NCBI GenBank assembly: GCA_005877615.1
Contig: VBOD01000107.1
Span: forward strand, 1-53,464
DNA: 53,464 nucleotides
Direction: 5' to 3'
Source: Nitrospirota bacterium
Lineage (GTDB): Bacteria > Nitrospirota > Nitrospiria > Nitrospirales > NS-4
A model generated the notes under the pieces. It did no database searches and was not told the DNA's origin. It saw only the letters and a list, made by a program, of their open reading frames with translations. The position numbers and the translations under genes were made by a program. Numbering within the stretch: the first letter of the stretch is position 1; each line of letters opens with the position of its first letter. Of the stretch, positions 24,599-32,110 are shown one piece after another.

Positions 24599-25297
24599 GT
24601 GCCCCCTCCGTCCGCCTTCACCCGCAAAGAATGGGCGGTGATCCGAAAGCACCGGACTCCGAAGCAAGTTCAACGTCTTCTCGATTCCCTCCCCTATAAC
24701 TGGGAGAAACCCAAGGACACGCTCCGCTCGTTTCGGGGCGTGATCGCCACCGGGATCGCGCATTGCCTGGAAGCCGCCATCACGGCCGCAGTGATCCTGG
24801 AGCAGCGCGGCTATCCCCCGCTCATGCTGAGCCTCGAGTCGGCAGACAAGCTCGACCACGTCCTGTATCTCTTCAAGCAGAACGGGCGCTGGGGGACCAT
24901 CGCCCGGTCGCGCGAGGCGGGCCTGCACGGGCGCAAGCCGGTCTTCCGTTCTGTCCGAGATCTGGTCCTGACCTATGTGGAGCCCTACGTGGATTTCACC
25001 GGCCGACTGACCGGGTACGGCGTGGGGAACCTGTATGACCTCGGCCACTACGACTGGCGGTTCTCACCGAGGAACATCTGGAAGGTCGAACAGTATCTTC
25101 TCAAGATGCCGCACAAGAAGTATCGCATGTCGAAGCGGCGCTACGAGCAGGTGTTGCGGCGCTACAAGGCCTTCCGCGCCGACGATCCGGACGCCCCCGT
25201 GAACTACTACGACAGCCGCCCGACCTGGATGGGCAACCCAAACTTCCCTTCACCACCGATCCCGAAGAAGGTGTTACGGGAACTCAGGTCGTCCTGA
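24599..25297 (+). CDS. Transglutaminase-like protein
   Basis: About 232 aa from a GTG at 24599; a GTG at 24539 (track) lies inside the cytochrome and one at 24638 is also possible. The conserved part is TPKQVQRLLDSLPYNWEKPKDTLRSFRGVIATGIAHCLEAAITAAVILEQRGYPPLMLSLESADKLDHVLYLFKQNGRWGTIARSREAGLHGRKPVFRSVRDLVLTYVEPYVD. The Cys of IAHCLEAA and His of DHVLYLF are placed like the first two members of a transglutaminase catalytic triad. I know this as a widespread uncharacterised family; catalysis is inferred. Confidence 0.75.
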   Translation: MPPPSAFTRKEWAVIRKHRTPKQVQRLLDSLPYNWEKPKDTLRSFRGVIATGIAHCLEAAITAAVILEQRGYPPLMLSLESADKLDHVLYLFKQNGRWGTIARSREAGLHGRKPVFRSVRDLVLTYVEPYVDFTGRLTGYGVGNLYDLGHYDWRFSPRNIWKVEQYLLKMPHKKYRMSKRRYEQVLRRYKAFRADDPDAPVNYYDSRPTWMGNPNFPSPPIPKKVLRELRSS

Positions 25298-25357
25298 GCG
25301 CGTCGCCGAATCTCTTCTCTGACATCCTTTGACATGTTTCCTCAACTACATCAGACC

Positions 25358-25375
25358 TTGGCATCGCATTTGCTT
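25358..25375 (+). promoter_or_regulatory. Sigma-54 type promoter
   Basis: TTGGCATCGCATTTGCTT: GG and GC are 12 nt apart (first base to first base), matching TGGCAY-N5-TTGCW. Transcription would start near 25385, 47 nt before the TPR gene. No other -10/-35 pair in this gap fits as well. Confidence 0.5.
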
Positions 25376-25431
25376 GTGTACTGTGGTAGCGTAGTTAGGA
25401 ACACCATCGAAAGACAGGTCACAGTAATGCG

Positions 25432-26502
25432 GTGAGAGGCAAAAGATTCACAGCCATCTTGGGCGCCTGCGTGCTGTCGTTCTTGGTCTCGGAAGTCCCC
25501 GCGCAGAATGTGTTGCTATCGGAGTGGCACGTGGACAGCGGCAAGCGAGCCGTGAAGGAACGCCACTTTGATGAAGCGGAACAACATTATTTCGCCGCCC
25601 TCAAGGAGGCGGCCGGCGCCCCGGGCACCCGTGTGACCGACAGTATTGCCTCACTGGCAGATCTGTACCTCACAGAAGGAAAGCCAGCGGCGGCGGAGCG
25701 CCTCTTCAGACGGGCGCTCGCCCTCCAAGAGCGAATGTTGGGGCGGGAGCATCCGGCCGTCGCCGAGACGCTGAAGAGCTGGGCGGCCCTGCATGCCGAT
25801 CACGGGCAGGACGAGACGGCCGAGCGTCTCTACACGCAGGCGCTCGCCATCCAGGAGAAAACGCTGGGGCCTGAGCACCCGGACGTGGCGACGAGTCTGA
25901 ACCACCTGGCGATCCTGTACAAAGGCCGCGGGAAGTATGACCTGGCTGAACGCCTGTACGCGCGGGCCCTTGCCATTCAAGAAAAGGCACTGGGGCCCGA
26001 GCATCTGGACATGGCTGATACCCTGAACAATCTGGCGGTCCTCTACAAAACCCAAAAGCGGTATGCAGAGGCAGAGGATCTCTACAGGCGTGCGCTAGCG
26101 ATCCAAGAGCATCACCTTGGGCGAGAGCACCCGGACGTGGCGGTCAGCCTGAGCAACCTGGCCAACCTCTATTTCGTCCTGGGGTGGTACCACGAGGCAG
26201 AGCCGCTGCATGAGCGCGCATTGGCGATCCGCGAGAAACGCCTCGGGCCTGAGCACCCGGACGTGGCGACGAGTCTGAACCACCTGGCGATCCTGTATAA
26301 CCATCAGGGGAAACACGCCGAAGCGGAGTCTCTCTTCAAGCGGGCGTTGACGATCCGGGAGAAAAGCCTGGGACCAGAGCATCCCAAGGTGGCCGCCACT
26401 CTGGAGAACTATGCGGCGTTGCTGTGGGCGATGGAACGCCCGGAGGAGGCTGAACAATTCGCGGCGCGGGCCAAGGCGATCCGGAGCAAGCAAGGGTCCT
26501 AG
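25432..26502 (+). CDS. Exported TPR protein (kinesin light chain-like repeats)
   Basis: 356 aa, GTG start; the ATG at 25427 hits a stop at once. Signal peptide FTAILGACVLSFLVSEVPAQ. Then about seven 42-residue TPR units with the KLC-like core 'AERLYxRALAIQEKxLGPEHPDVATSLNxLAxLY' (from about residue 85 to 350). Such repeats bind peptides or partner proteins. Two units are nearly identical (GPEHPDVATSLNHLAILY occurs twice), suggesting recent duplication. Likely periplasmic scaffold; preceded by a sigma-54-like promoter. Confidence 0.88.
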   Translation: MRGKRFTAILGACVLSFLVSEVPAQNVLLSEWHVDSGKRAVKERHFDEAEQHYFAALKEAAGAPGTRVTDSIASLADLYLTEGKPAAAERLFRRALALQERMLGREHPAVAETLKSWAALHADHGQDETAERLYTQALAIQEKTLGPEHPDVATSLNHLAILYKGRGKYDLAERLYARALAIQEKALGPEHLDMADTLNNLAVLYKTQKRYAEAEDLYRRALAIQEHHLGREHPDVAVSLSNLANLYFVLGWYHEAEPLHERALAIREKRLGPEHPDVATSLNHLAILYNHQGKHAEAESLFKRALTIREKSLGPEHPKVAATLENYAALLWAMERPEEAEQFAARAKAIRSKQGS

Positions 26503-26508
26503 CTCAGG

Positions 26509-26748
26509 TTATTCCCGACGTGCAGGCTCACCCGAAGATTCTCGTCCTGCCTTTCGCATTCGTCGCGTTGCCACTACCGCGATCAGCAAGCTGAACAGCC
26601 ACCACAGCCCAAGCCCGGTCAAGGCGAATGAATCCGACAGTCCCTGGCTAAACGTTTCGTACTTTTGCATGATGAACGCGGTGAAATCCAAGCTCCCTAT
26701 GACAAAGACAAGAACGGCGAGGAAGTAGTAGAACCGGCTACCTTTCAT
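26509..26748 (-). CDS. Small two-helix membrane protein
   Basis: 79 aa from the second ATG (26748; MKGSRFYYFLAVLVFVIGSLDFTAFIMQKYETFSQGLSDSFALTGLGLWWLFSLLIAVVATRRMRK). The AAGGAG site lies 12 nt before this ATG and directly against the earlier ATG at 26760, so either start is possible. Two hydrophobic helices with an Arg-rich tail. Function unknown. Convergent with the TPR gene. Confidence 0.7.
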   Translation of the reverse strand: MKGSRFYYFLAVLVFVIGSLDFTAFIMQKYETFSQGLSDSFALTGLGLWWLFSLLIAVVATRRMRKAGRESSGEPARRE

Positions 26749-26784
26749 GCTATGCAGCATCTCCTTTTATCTTTTCCATCCTCC

Positions 26785-27531
26785 TCACCTACCTTGGAGT
26801 TCAGCGCCGGCCGCTTCGTCCACCAGCCATCGCAGCCGCTCCGGTCCGGGTTGGATACACTTGGCTGGATACTGCTCGGGGGACGCCGTCCCTTCCAACA
26901 CTTCCCGAAGGGCAGGCGCTTTGCGACGGCCTGCCACCATGAAGAGCACCTGATGCCCTGCGTTTAACACCGGCAGGGTCACCGTCAGGCGCCGAGGCGG
27001 CGGCTTGGGCGCATCCAGCACGGGCGCCACCCACTGCGATTGTTCCTTAAGCACCGGCGATCCCGGAAACAGCGAGGCCGTGTGCCCGTCCGACCCCATG
27101 CCGAGCAGCACCAAATCAAAACGCGGGAACGCCCCGAAGGACGCGCGTAGCTCGCCCTCATACGCCGCTGCGGCGGCATTCAAGCCCTCCGCTTCCGCCT
27201 TCATCCGGTGTATGGATGATTCCGCAATCCCTAAGGGACGAAACAGCACCTCATTGGCCATGCGATAGTTGCTCTGCGGATGATCGGGCGGCACGGCCCG
27301 CTCATCCCCGAAGAAGAAGGCGACGCGGTCCCAGTCCACCCGCGACCGATACTCGGCGGAGGCCAGGACAGTATACAAGGTCTTCGGCGTCGTCCCGCCG
27401 GCCAGCAAGACATGAAACGGACGGCGTGCTCTCGCCGCCTGCGCCGCCAGCTTCACGAAAAGCTCGGCGGCCGCCCGCGCGATCGCGGCTACGTCCTTTA
27501 CCACTTCCACTCTGCACGCGGTCATCGGCAT
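26785..27531 (-). CDS. pgl: 6-Phosphogluconolactonase
   Basis: About 248 aa from the ATG at 27531 (MPMTACRVEVVKDVAAIARAAAELF); the track start at 27579 overlaps the upstream gene. DevB/SOL family motifs: HVLLAGGTTPKTLYTVLA, FFFGDERAVPPDHPQSNYRMANEVLF, DLVLLGMGSDGHTASLFPGSPVL. It hydrolyses 6-phosphogluconolactone in the oxidative pentose phosphate pathway. No zwf or gnd beside it. Sits 9 nt behind the radical SAM gene. Confidence 0.95.
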   Translation of the reverse strand: MPMTACRVEVVKDVAAIARAAAELFVKLAAQAARARRPFHVLLAGGTTPKTLYTVLASAEYRSRVDWDRVAFFFGDERAVPPDHPQSNYRMANEVLFRPLGIAESSIHRMKAEAEGLNAAAAAYEGELRASFGAFPRFDLVLLGMGSDGHTASLFPGSPVLKEQSQWVAPVLDAPKPPPRRLTVTLPVLNAGHQVLFMVAGRRKAPALREVLEGTASPEQYPAKCIQPGPERLRWLVDEAAGAELQGR

Positions 27532-27539
27532 ATTCCGTC

Positions 27540-29735
27540 TCAGACCAGGAGCAGTCCGGCGGTCCGAGCCTGTTGCCACGGGGCCGACCTGGCCAGCGCA
27601 TCGAAGCCGTGCGGCCCTCCCAGTGGATACGCCTCGCGGACTTCTCTGAGCGAGGGGTATCCTTCGCCTCGCTTCTCCCGTGTGGGCGTCGCGGATCGGA
27701 TGAGGTCCAGCAGCCAGTCTGCCTTCTCAGAAGAGAGTCGCACCTCGACGTCTTCGGTCTGATTGGGGAGGATGACTCGGCTCCGGTCATGCCCGTACGA
27801 TTCATTCACCGGCGCGCCCCCGATCCAGACGAACCGACGTTCTGCCGTTGGATCATCGAGAACGGGCGTCTCTTCCAGCACCCGCACAACCCAATTGCGC
27901 GGCACCTTCGGTCGCGGGACCGGGTGGTCGAACCATTGCCGGACATCGGCCATCAATCCTTCCCCACGCATATAAAAGGAGAGGGCGGCTCTCAATCCGA
28001 CGCCGAGCCACTCTGGCGCTTTCTCCGCGGGATCGTCGTGGGTGAGATCGTTCTCCGCAAAGCCGCCGAACGACGGCCCCGTGATGCGGATGCCGTGGGC
28101 CGTTGGATCCAAACCGATTGGACTGTGAGCGGTCGCCACGAACCGGTGCCAGAATGCCGATTGGATCAGTCCGTGCGCGAACAGTTGCCGCACGCGCTCG
28201 AGGGTCTCCACGGTCTCTACGATGGTTTCGCCCGGGAACCCGTACATGAGATAGGCATGCACCATGATGCCGGCGGTCTGGAACGCCGCCGCCACGCGCG
28301 CGGCCTGGGCGACGGTGATCCCCTTCTTCATGGCGTCAAGGAGCCGATCGGACGCCGCTTCAAGTCCTGCAGTGACGGCGACGCATCCAGACGCGGCGAG
28401 CAGGCGGCAGAGGTCCCGCGTGAAGACCGGCTCGAAGCGGATGTTCCCCCACCACGTGATCGCCACTCCCCGTTCCAATAGACATAACGCCAGGCCCTTG
28501 AGCCCCGCCGGTGGCGCCGCCTCGTCCACGAAGTGGAACCCCCGTCTCCCTGTCTCTGCGATCAGCGCCTCGATGCGGTCGGTCAAGATCTCGCTCGGCG
28601 TGGCCTCGTACCGGCCGATGTAGTCCAGGCCGACATCGCAGAAGGTGCACTGCTTCCAATAGCATCCGTGCGCCACTGTCAGCTTGTTCCAGTGCCCGTC
28701 TGACCACAGACGGTGCATGGGATTCAGCACGTCAAGCACGGAGAGATACCGGTCCAGCGCCAGCCCGGCGTAGGTCGGCGTGCCGATCTCGGCCATGCCG
28801 AATTCGGGATCGCGGGCCCCGTCCCGCCACACGACACGCCCCTCCGACCGCAGGAAGGTCCGTCGCAACTCAGCCTCGTCGCGCTTGCCGGCGAGGTGCT
28901 CCAGGAGACAGAGCAGGGGCCGCTCGCCGTCATCTAGCGTCACGTAGTCCACGTAGTCGAACAGACGCGGCTCTTGGAGACGGCGCAGTTCCGTGTTCAC
29001 GTAACCGCCACCGAGCACGATTCGCACAGCAGGCCGCCGCGCTTTCACAGCCTGGGCGATTCGGAGCGCGCCATAGAGGTTGCCAGGGAACGGGACCGTC
29101 AGCCCGAGAAGGGTCGGAGCGACCCCCTCCACGTGCCCCCAGACGGCGTCCAGCAGCATCTCGTCCGTCAGGCTGGGCGGCTCGGCGAGAGCACGCGCCA
29201 CCGCATCGAATGAGGCGGCCGAGACGCCGACGTGCTCCGCATAGCGGCTCAGCGCGAACTGGGGCGACACGGTTTCATGAATCAGATCGGCCAGGTCCTC
29301 CAGATAGAGCGTGGCGAGATACCGGGCCCGGTCCGTCGCGCCCAGTGTTCCGAAGGCGCCGCTCTGCTCGTCAGCATGGGCAAACCGTGGGCCTTGCGGG
29401 AGGAAGCCCCCCTGACAGATCCGAGGCGCCAGCGTCGGATCCTGTCCTTGGAGAAACCAGATCACGGCGTCAATCGAGTTGAGGTAGGCCTGTTCCAACG
29501 CCAGCATCTGCTCGGCTTCGCCCGGCAGGTCTCCCGGCATGGCACGGACACGGTCGAACACGCGCGACAGACCGTCGCGGGAGAGCAACGCGAGGACCAT
29601 CTCGATCCCGACATCGGCCTGCGTCACGTCAGAGCCATGCCGCTTGAGAAAGCCGGTCAAGTAGGCTGTGGAGGGATAGGGCGTGTTGAGCTGGGTCAGC
29701 GGCGGGATCAGCAGGAGGAGACGCGGGGCGCTCAT
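27540..29735 (-). CDS. B12-binding-domain radical SAM protein
   Basis: 731 aa. The N-terminal part (1-300) starts LLLLIPPLTQLNTPYPSTAYLTGFLKRHG, as in cobalamin-binding radical SAM proteins, and includes VRIVLGGGYVNTELRRLQEPRLFDYVDYVTLDDGERPLL. The radical SAM core follows with the cluster motif HGCYWKQCTFCDVGLDYIGRYE near residue 360, then FVDEAAPPAGLKGLALCLLERGVAITWWGNIRFEP and AYLMYGFPGET. A C-terminal domain of about 150 aa is unique. Substrate unknown; similar large proteins are frequent in environmental bacteria. The end of the downstream pseudouridine synthase gene overlaps its start by 4 nt. Confidence 0.9.
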   Translation of the reverse strand: MSAPRLLLLIPPLTQLNTPYPSTAYLTGFLKRHGSDVTQADVGIEMVLALLSRDGLSRVFDRVRAMPGDLPGEAEQMLALEQAYLNSIDAVIWFLQGQDPTLAPRICQGGFLPQGPRFAHADEQSGAFGTLGATDRARYLATLYLEDLADLIHETVSPQFALSRYAEHVGVSAASFDAVARALAEPPSLTDEMLLDAVWGHVEGVAPTLLGLTVPFPGNLYGALRIAQAVKARRPAVRIVLGGGYVNTELRRLQEPRLFDYVDYVTLDDGERPLLCLLEHLAGKRDEAELRRTFLRSEGRVVWRDGARDPEFGMAEIGTPTYAGLALDRYLSVLDVLNPMHRLWSDGHWNKLTVAHGCYWKQCTFCDVGLDYIGRYEATPSEILTDRIEALIAETGRRGFHFVDEAAPPAGLKGLALCLLERGVAITWWGNIRFEPVFTRDLCRLLAASGCVAVTAGLEAASDRLLDAMKKGITVAQAARVAAAFQTAGIMVHAYLMYGFPGETIVETVETLERVRQLFAHGLIQSAFWHRFVATAHSPIGLDPTAHGIRITGPSFGGFAENDLTHDDPAEKAPEWLGVGLRAALSFYMRGEGLMADVRQWFDHPVPRPKVPRNWVVRVLEETPVLDDPTAERRFVWIGGAPVNESYGHDRSRVILPNQTEDVEVRLSSEKADWLLDLIRSATPTREKRGEGYPSLREVREAYPLGGPHGFDALARSAPWQQARTAGLLLV

Positions 29736-30550
29736 GACGCAGTCACCATTACACCCGCCCGCCCCGACTCCGCCAAGACGGAGTCTTTCCCCGTCGCACC
29801 CGCCCGCCCCGACCGCGCCGACACGCGGTCTTTCCCCGGTGTTTCCTGACGGAGGCCGACGGCGGTTAACAACTCGTCGCGTTCCTTAGGCGTGAGGTGC
29901 CGCCATTTCCCGACCGGCAGATCGCCCAGGCGAATGTGCATGATACGGGTACGGACAAGCGTGACGACTCGGTATCCGTGCGCCGAGCACATGCGGCGAA
30001 TCTGGCGGTTGCGCCCTTCCGTCAGCGTGATCCGGAACGTGGTCGCCTCCACCTTCTTCGTCCGGCACGGTCGGGTCTTCTCTCTTAGCACCAGGACCCC
30101 CTTCTCCAGGTGTTTCAGAAAGGACAGCGGGTACGGACGATCCACGGTGACCACGTATTCCCGCTCGTGTCCGAACTCCGCCCGTAGGATGCGGTTGACG
30201 ATGTCGCCGTCGTTGGTGAGCAGGATCAAGCCCGAGGAGTCCTTGTCTAGGCGACCAATGGGGAAGATGCGCTCGGGATAGCCGACGGCGTGCACGATGT
30301 TCCCGGCCACGTGGGATTCCGTGGTGCAGGTCACGCCGACCGGCTTGTGGTACGCCAGGTACGCCAGCGGAGGCCGGCGGGACACCGCATGTCCGTCCAC
30401 GGTCACCACGTCCGCATCAGTTACCTGATCGCCCAAGATCGCCACACGCCCGTTGATCCGGACGCGCCCTTCTTCGATCATCCGATCCGCAGCACGACGG
30501 GAGCAGCACCCTTGTTCGGTGAAGAACTTGTTGATGCGGACCGTGCTCAT
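29732..30550 (-). CDS. rRNA pseudouridine synthase of the RsuA/RluB/RluF family
   Basis: 272 aa. An N-terminal S4 domain (VRINKFFTEQGCCSRRAADRMIEEGRVRINGRVAILGDQV) precedes the synthase with the catalytic Asp in FPIGRLDKDSSGLILLTNDGD and the conserved EGRNRQIRRMCSAHGYRVVTLVRTRI. It isomerises a uridine of 23S or 16S rRNA; the exact site is not decided, though the motifs look RluF/RluB-like. The last 35 residues (PGKDRVSARSGRAGATGKDSVLAESGRAGVMVTAS) are two in-frame copies of a 45-bp repeat and lie outside the normal fold. Confidence 0.9.
   Translation of the reverse strand: MSTVRINKFFTEQGCCSRRAADRMIEEGRVRINGRVAILGDQVTDADVVTVDGHAVSRRPPLAYLAYHKPVGVTCTTESHVAGNIVHAVGYPERIFPIGRLDKDSSGLILLTNDGDIVNRILRAEFGHEREYVVTVDRPYPLSFLKHLEKGVLVLREKTRPCRTKKVEATTFRITLTEGRNRQIRRMCSAHGYRVVTLVRTRIMHIRLGDLPVGKWRHLTPKERDELLTAVGLRQETPGKDRVSARSGRAGATGKDSVLAESGRAGVMVTAS
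29752..29841. repeat. In-frame 45-bp tandem hairpin element, two copies
   Basis: Units 29752-29796 and 29797-29841 share CACCCGCCCGCCCCGAC...TCTTTCCCC. Each holds a perfect 7-bp hairpin: GACTCCG-CCAAGA-CGGAGTC in the first and GACCGCG-CCGACA-CGCGGTC in the second. Two stem positions differ between units and both changes are compensated. On the minus strand the units encode 15 residues each at the C-terminus of the pseudouridine synthase. Confidence 0.85.
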
Positions 30551-30641
30551 GTGCAGACGACCCGTGCCAGGAAGCCATCTCCAGAAGAGAGCATAGGCTC
30601 AGCAGTGTAAGCCGAACGGGAGGAGATTTCAAACCGTGAGG

Positions 30642-30971
30642 CTAGGTGAAAAGGAGTTCGCTGAACTCGGACATGAACCCGTAGTACAGCGGCGCGAAGT
30701 GCGTCAGACCGTCGGGGCTCGTCTCCTTTAACCTCTTGAAAAAGAATACTTGTTGCCGCGGGTCCACCTGCTCGAGCAGCTTGCCGAGGTTGGCAATCGA
30801 GTAGCTGCCAGCCGGGACGCTCAGGACGTAGTGGACGAGGCGCTCGACGAACTGCTCGGCGACATACGGACTCGTGATCAAGCCGTCGGGGATTTTGCCC
30901 GTCGCCAGCATCTCCTGAAACGGCACCGCCTGGGCTGCGAACGGGACGGTCGCAGGCTGGGAGTTCGACAT
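30642..30971 (-). CDS. Small hypothetical protein
   Basis: 109 aa from the ATG at 30971, 5 nt after AGAGG; the track start two codons earlier is a GTG. Sequence includes VPFQEMLATGKIPDGLITSPYVAEQFVERLVHYVLSVPAGSYSIANLGKLLEQVDPRQQVFFFKRLKE. No membrane segment or known motif. The gap to the pseudouridine synthase start is 91 nt on the same strand. Divergent from the phosphodiesterase gene. Confidence 0.7.
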   Translation of the reverse strand: MSNSQPATVPFAAQAVPFQEMLATGKIPDGLITSPYVAEQFVERLVHYVLSVPAGSYSIANLGKLLEQVDPRQQVFFFKRLKETSPDGLTHFAPLYYGFMSEFSELLFT

Positions 30972-31144
30972 TGCCACCTCTACATCAACGAAAAAGCAAA
31001 ACTGCGGCCACTCTACAAAAGGGTCGGACCAGAGTCAAGGACGGTGGGGTCTGTCCAGCGGCGACTTTCTGGATTTCGCTGTGGCAATCCTTCCGATGCT
31101 TGTGTAGAATGCCGTCGCTTTGTGCTCATTCAAGGGAGCGCTGT

Positions 31145-32110
31145 ATGACAGTCCGCGTGCCCGCTCAGTGGTTGTTTAGGCTCGTTCTCATCGGCGCCGG
31201 GCTGGTGGGTCTGCAGGCGCCGCCAGCTGCCGCGGCGCCCGTCTTCGCCGACAACGTTGTGGTAATCATGGTGGACGGGTTGCGGCCCGACGCGCTCAAG
31301 CACGCCAAGGTGCCGACCTTGGATGGGCTGATCAAGCGAGGAGCCTCCACCATGAAGGCGCGGACCGTCGAGCCCAGCCTCACGCTGCCGGCCTTCGCAT
31401 CGATGATGAGCGGCCTGCCCGTCGACCAGCACGGGGTGGACTGGAACGAGTACGATCCCCCGCGCGGCTTTATCAAGTCCCCGACCCTGTTTGAGATCGC
31501 CTCGTTCAACGGCAGCAAGTGGGGCGCGGCGTTCCTCAATAAGGAGAAGCTGCTGCACGTGATCAAACAAGATCGCCGGCTACTGTTGAACGTGTGCAGC
31601 AGCAACGAGCCGGGCTGCAACGCCAAGAAGATCACCGGCGACGTGATCGCATCGTACAAGACCGCGACCGAAGGCAAGCCCGCCCTGTTCGTCGTTCAGC
31701 TGGCCGACGCCGATACGGCCGGCCACGACCAGGGCTGGATGAGCAAGCCCTATCTGAAGGCGGTGGAGGAAGTCGATCGGGCGATCGGGACCCTGATCAA
31801 GGGATTTAAGGACCTGGGACTCTACGACCGGACCACGTTTATCGTCACCACCGACCACGGGGGCCATGCCACGACCCATGGCACCACGATGGCCGAAGAC
31901 ATGACCATCCCCTGGATCGCGGCAGGGCCAGGGATCAAGGCCGGGTATGCGATCAAGCAGCCGGTCTCGCTGATCGACACCGCCGCGACCGTCATGCGCG
32001 CGTTCGGCATCACCGACTACTATGTGGAATGGAAGAGCCGACCGATCGAGGAGATCTTCGTGGACAGGGCGGGGGCGACAGCGCCCTCAGGAGCCGAGAA
32101 GCCTAGTTGA
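31145..32110 (+). CDS. Exported alkaline-phosphatase-superfamily phosphodiesterase
   Basis: 321 aa from the ATG at 31145, which gives a signal peptide (FRLVLIGAGLVGLQAPPAAAA); the track start adds unrelated sequence. Metal-binding motifs of the nucleotide pyrophosphatase/phosphodiesterase family: VVVIMVDGLRPD (first Asp), PSLTLPAFASMMSG (nucleophile Thr), ADADTAGHDQGW, IVTTDHGGHATTHG, ending with IDTAATVMRAFGI. Periplasmic hydrolase of phosphoesters or phosphonates; substrate unknown. It overlaps the convergent M23 gene by 8 nt. Confidence 0.92.
   Translation: MTVRVPAQWLFRLVLIGAGLVGLQAPPAAAAPVFADNVVVIMVDGLRPDALKHAKVPTLDGLIKRGASTMKARTVEPSLTLPAFASMMSGLPVDQHGVDWNEYDPPRGFIKSPTLFEIASFNGSKWGAAFLNKEKLLHVIKQDRRLLLNVCSSNEPGCNAKKITGDVIASYKTATEGKPALFVVQLADADTAGHDQGWMSKPYLKAVEEVDRAIGTLIKGFKDLGLYDRTTFIVTTDHGGHATTHGTTMAEDMTIPWIAAGPGIKAGYAIKQPVSLIDTAATVMRAFGITDYYVEWKSRPIEEIFVDRAGATAPSGAEKPS

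Noticed and set aside
25800-26420. Regularly spaced direct repeats, considered as a CRISPR array
   Set aside because: Spacing of 126 bp equals 42 codons, all in frame; these are TPR units of one protein, with no short palindromic repeat/spacer pattern.
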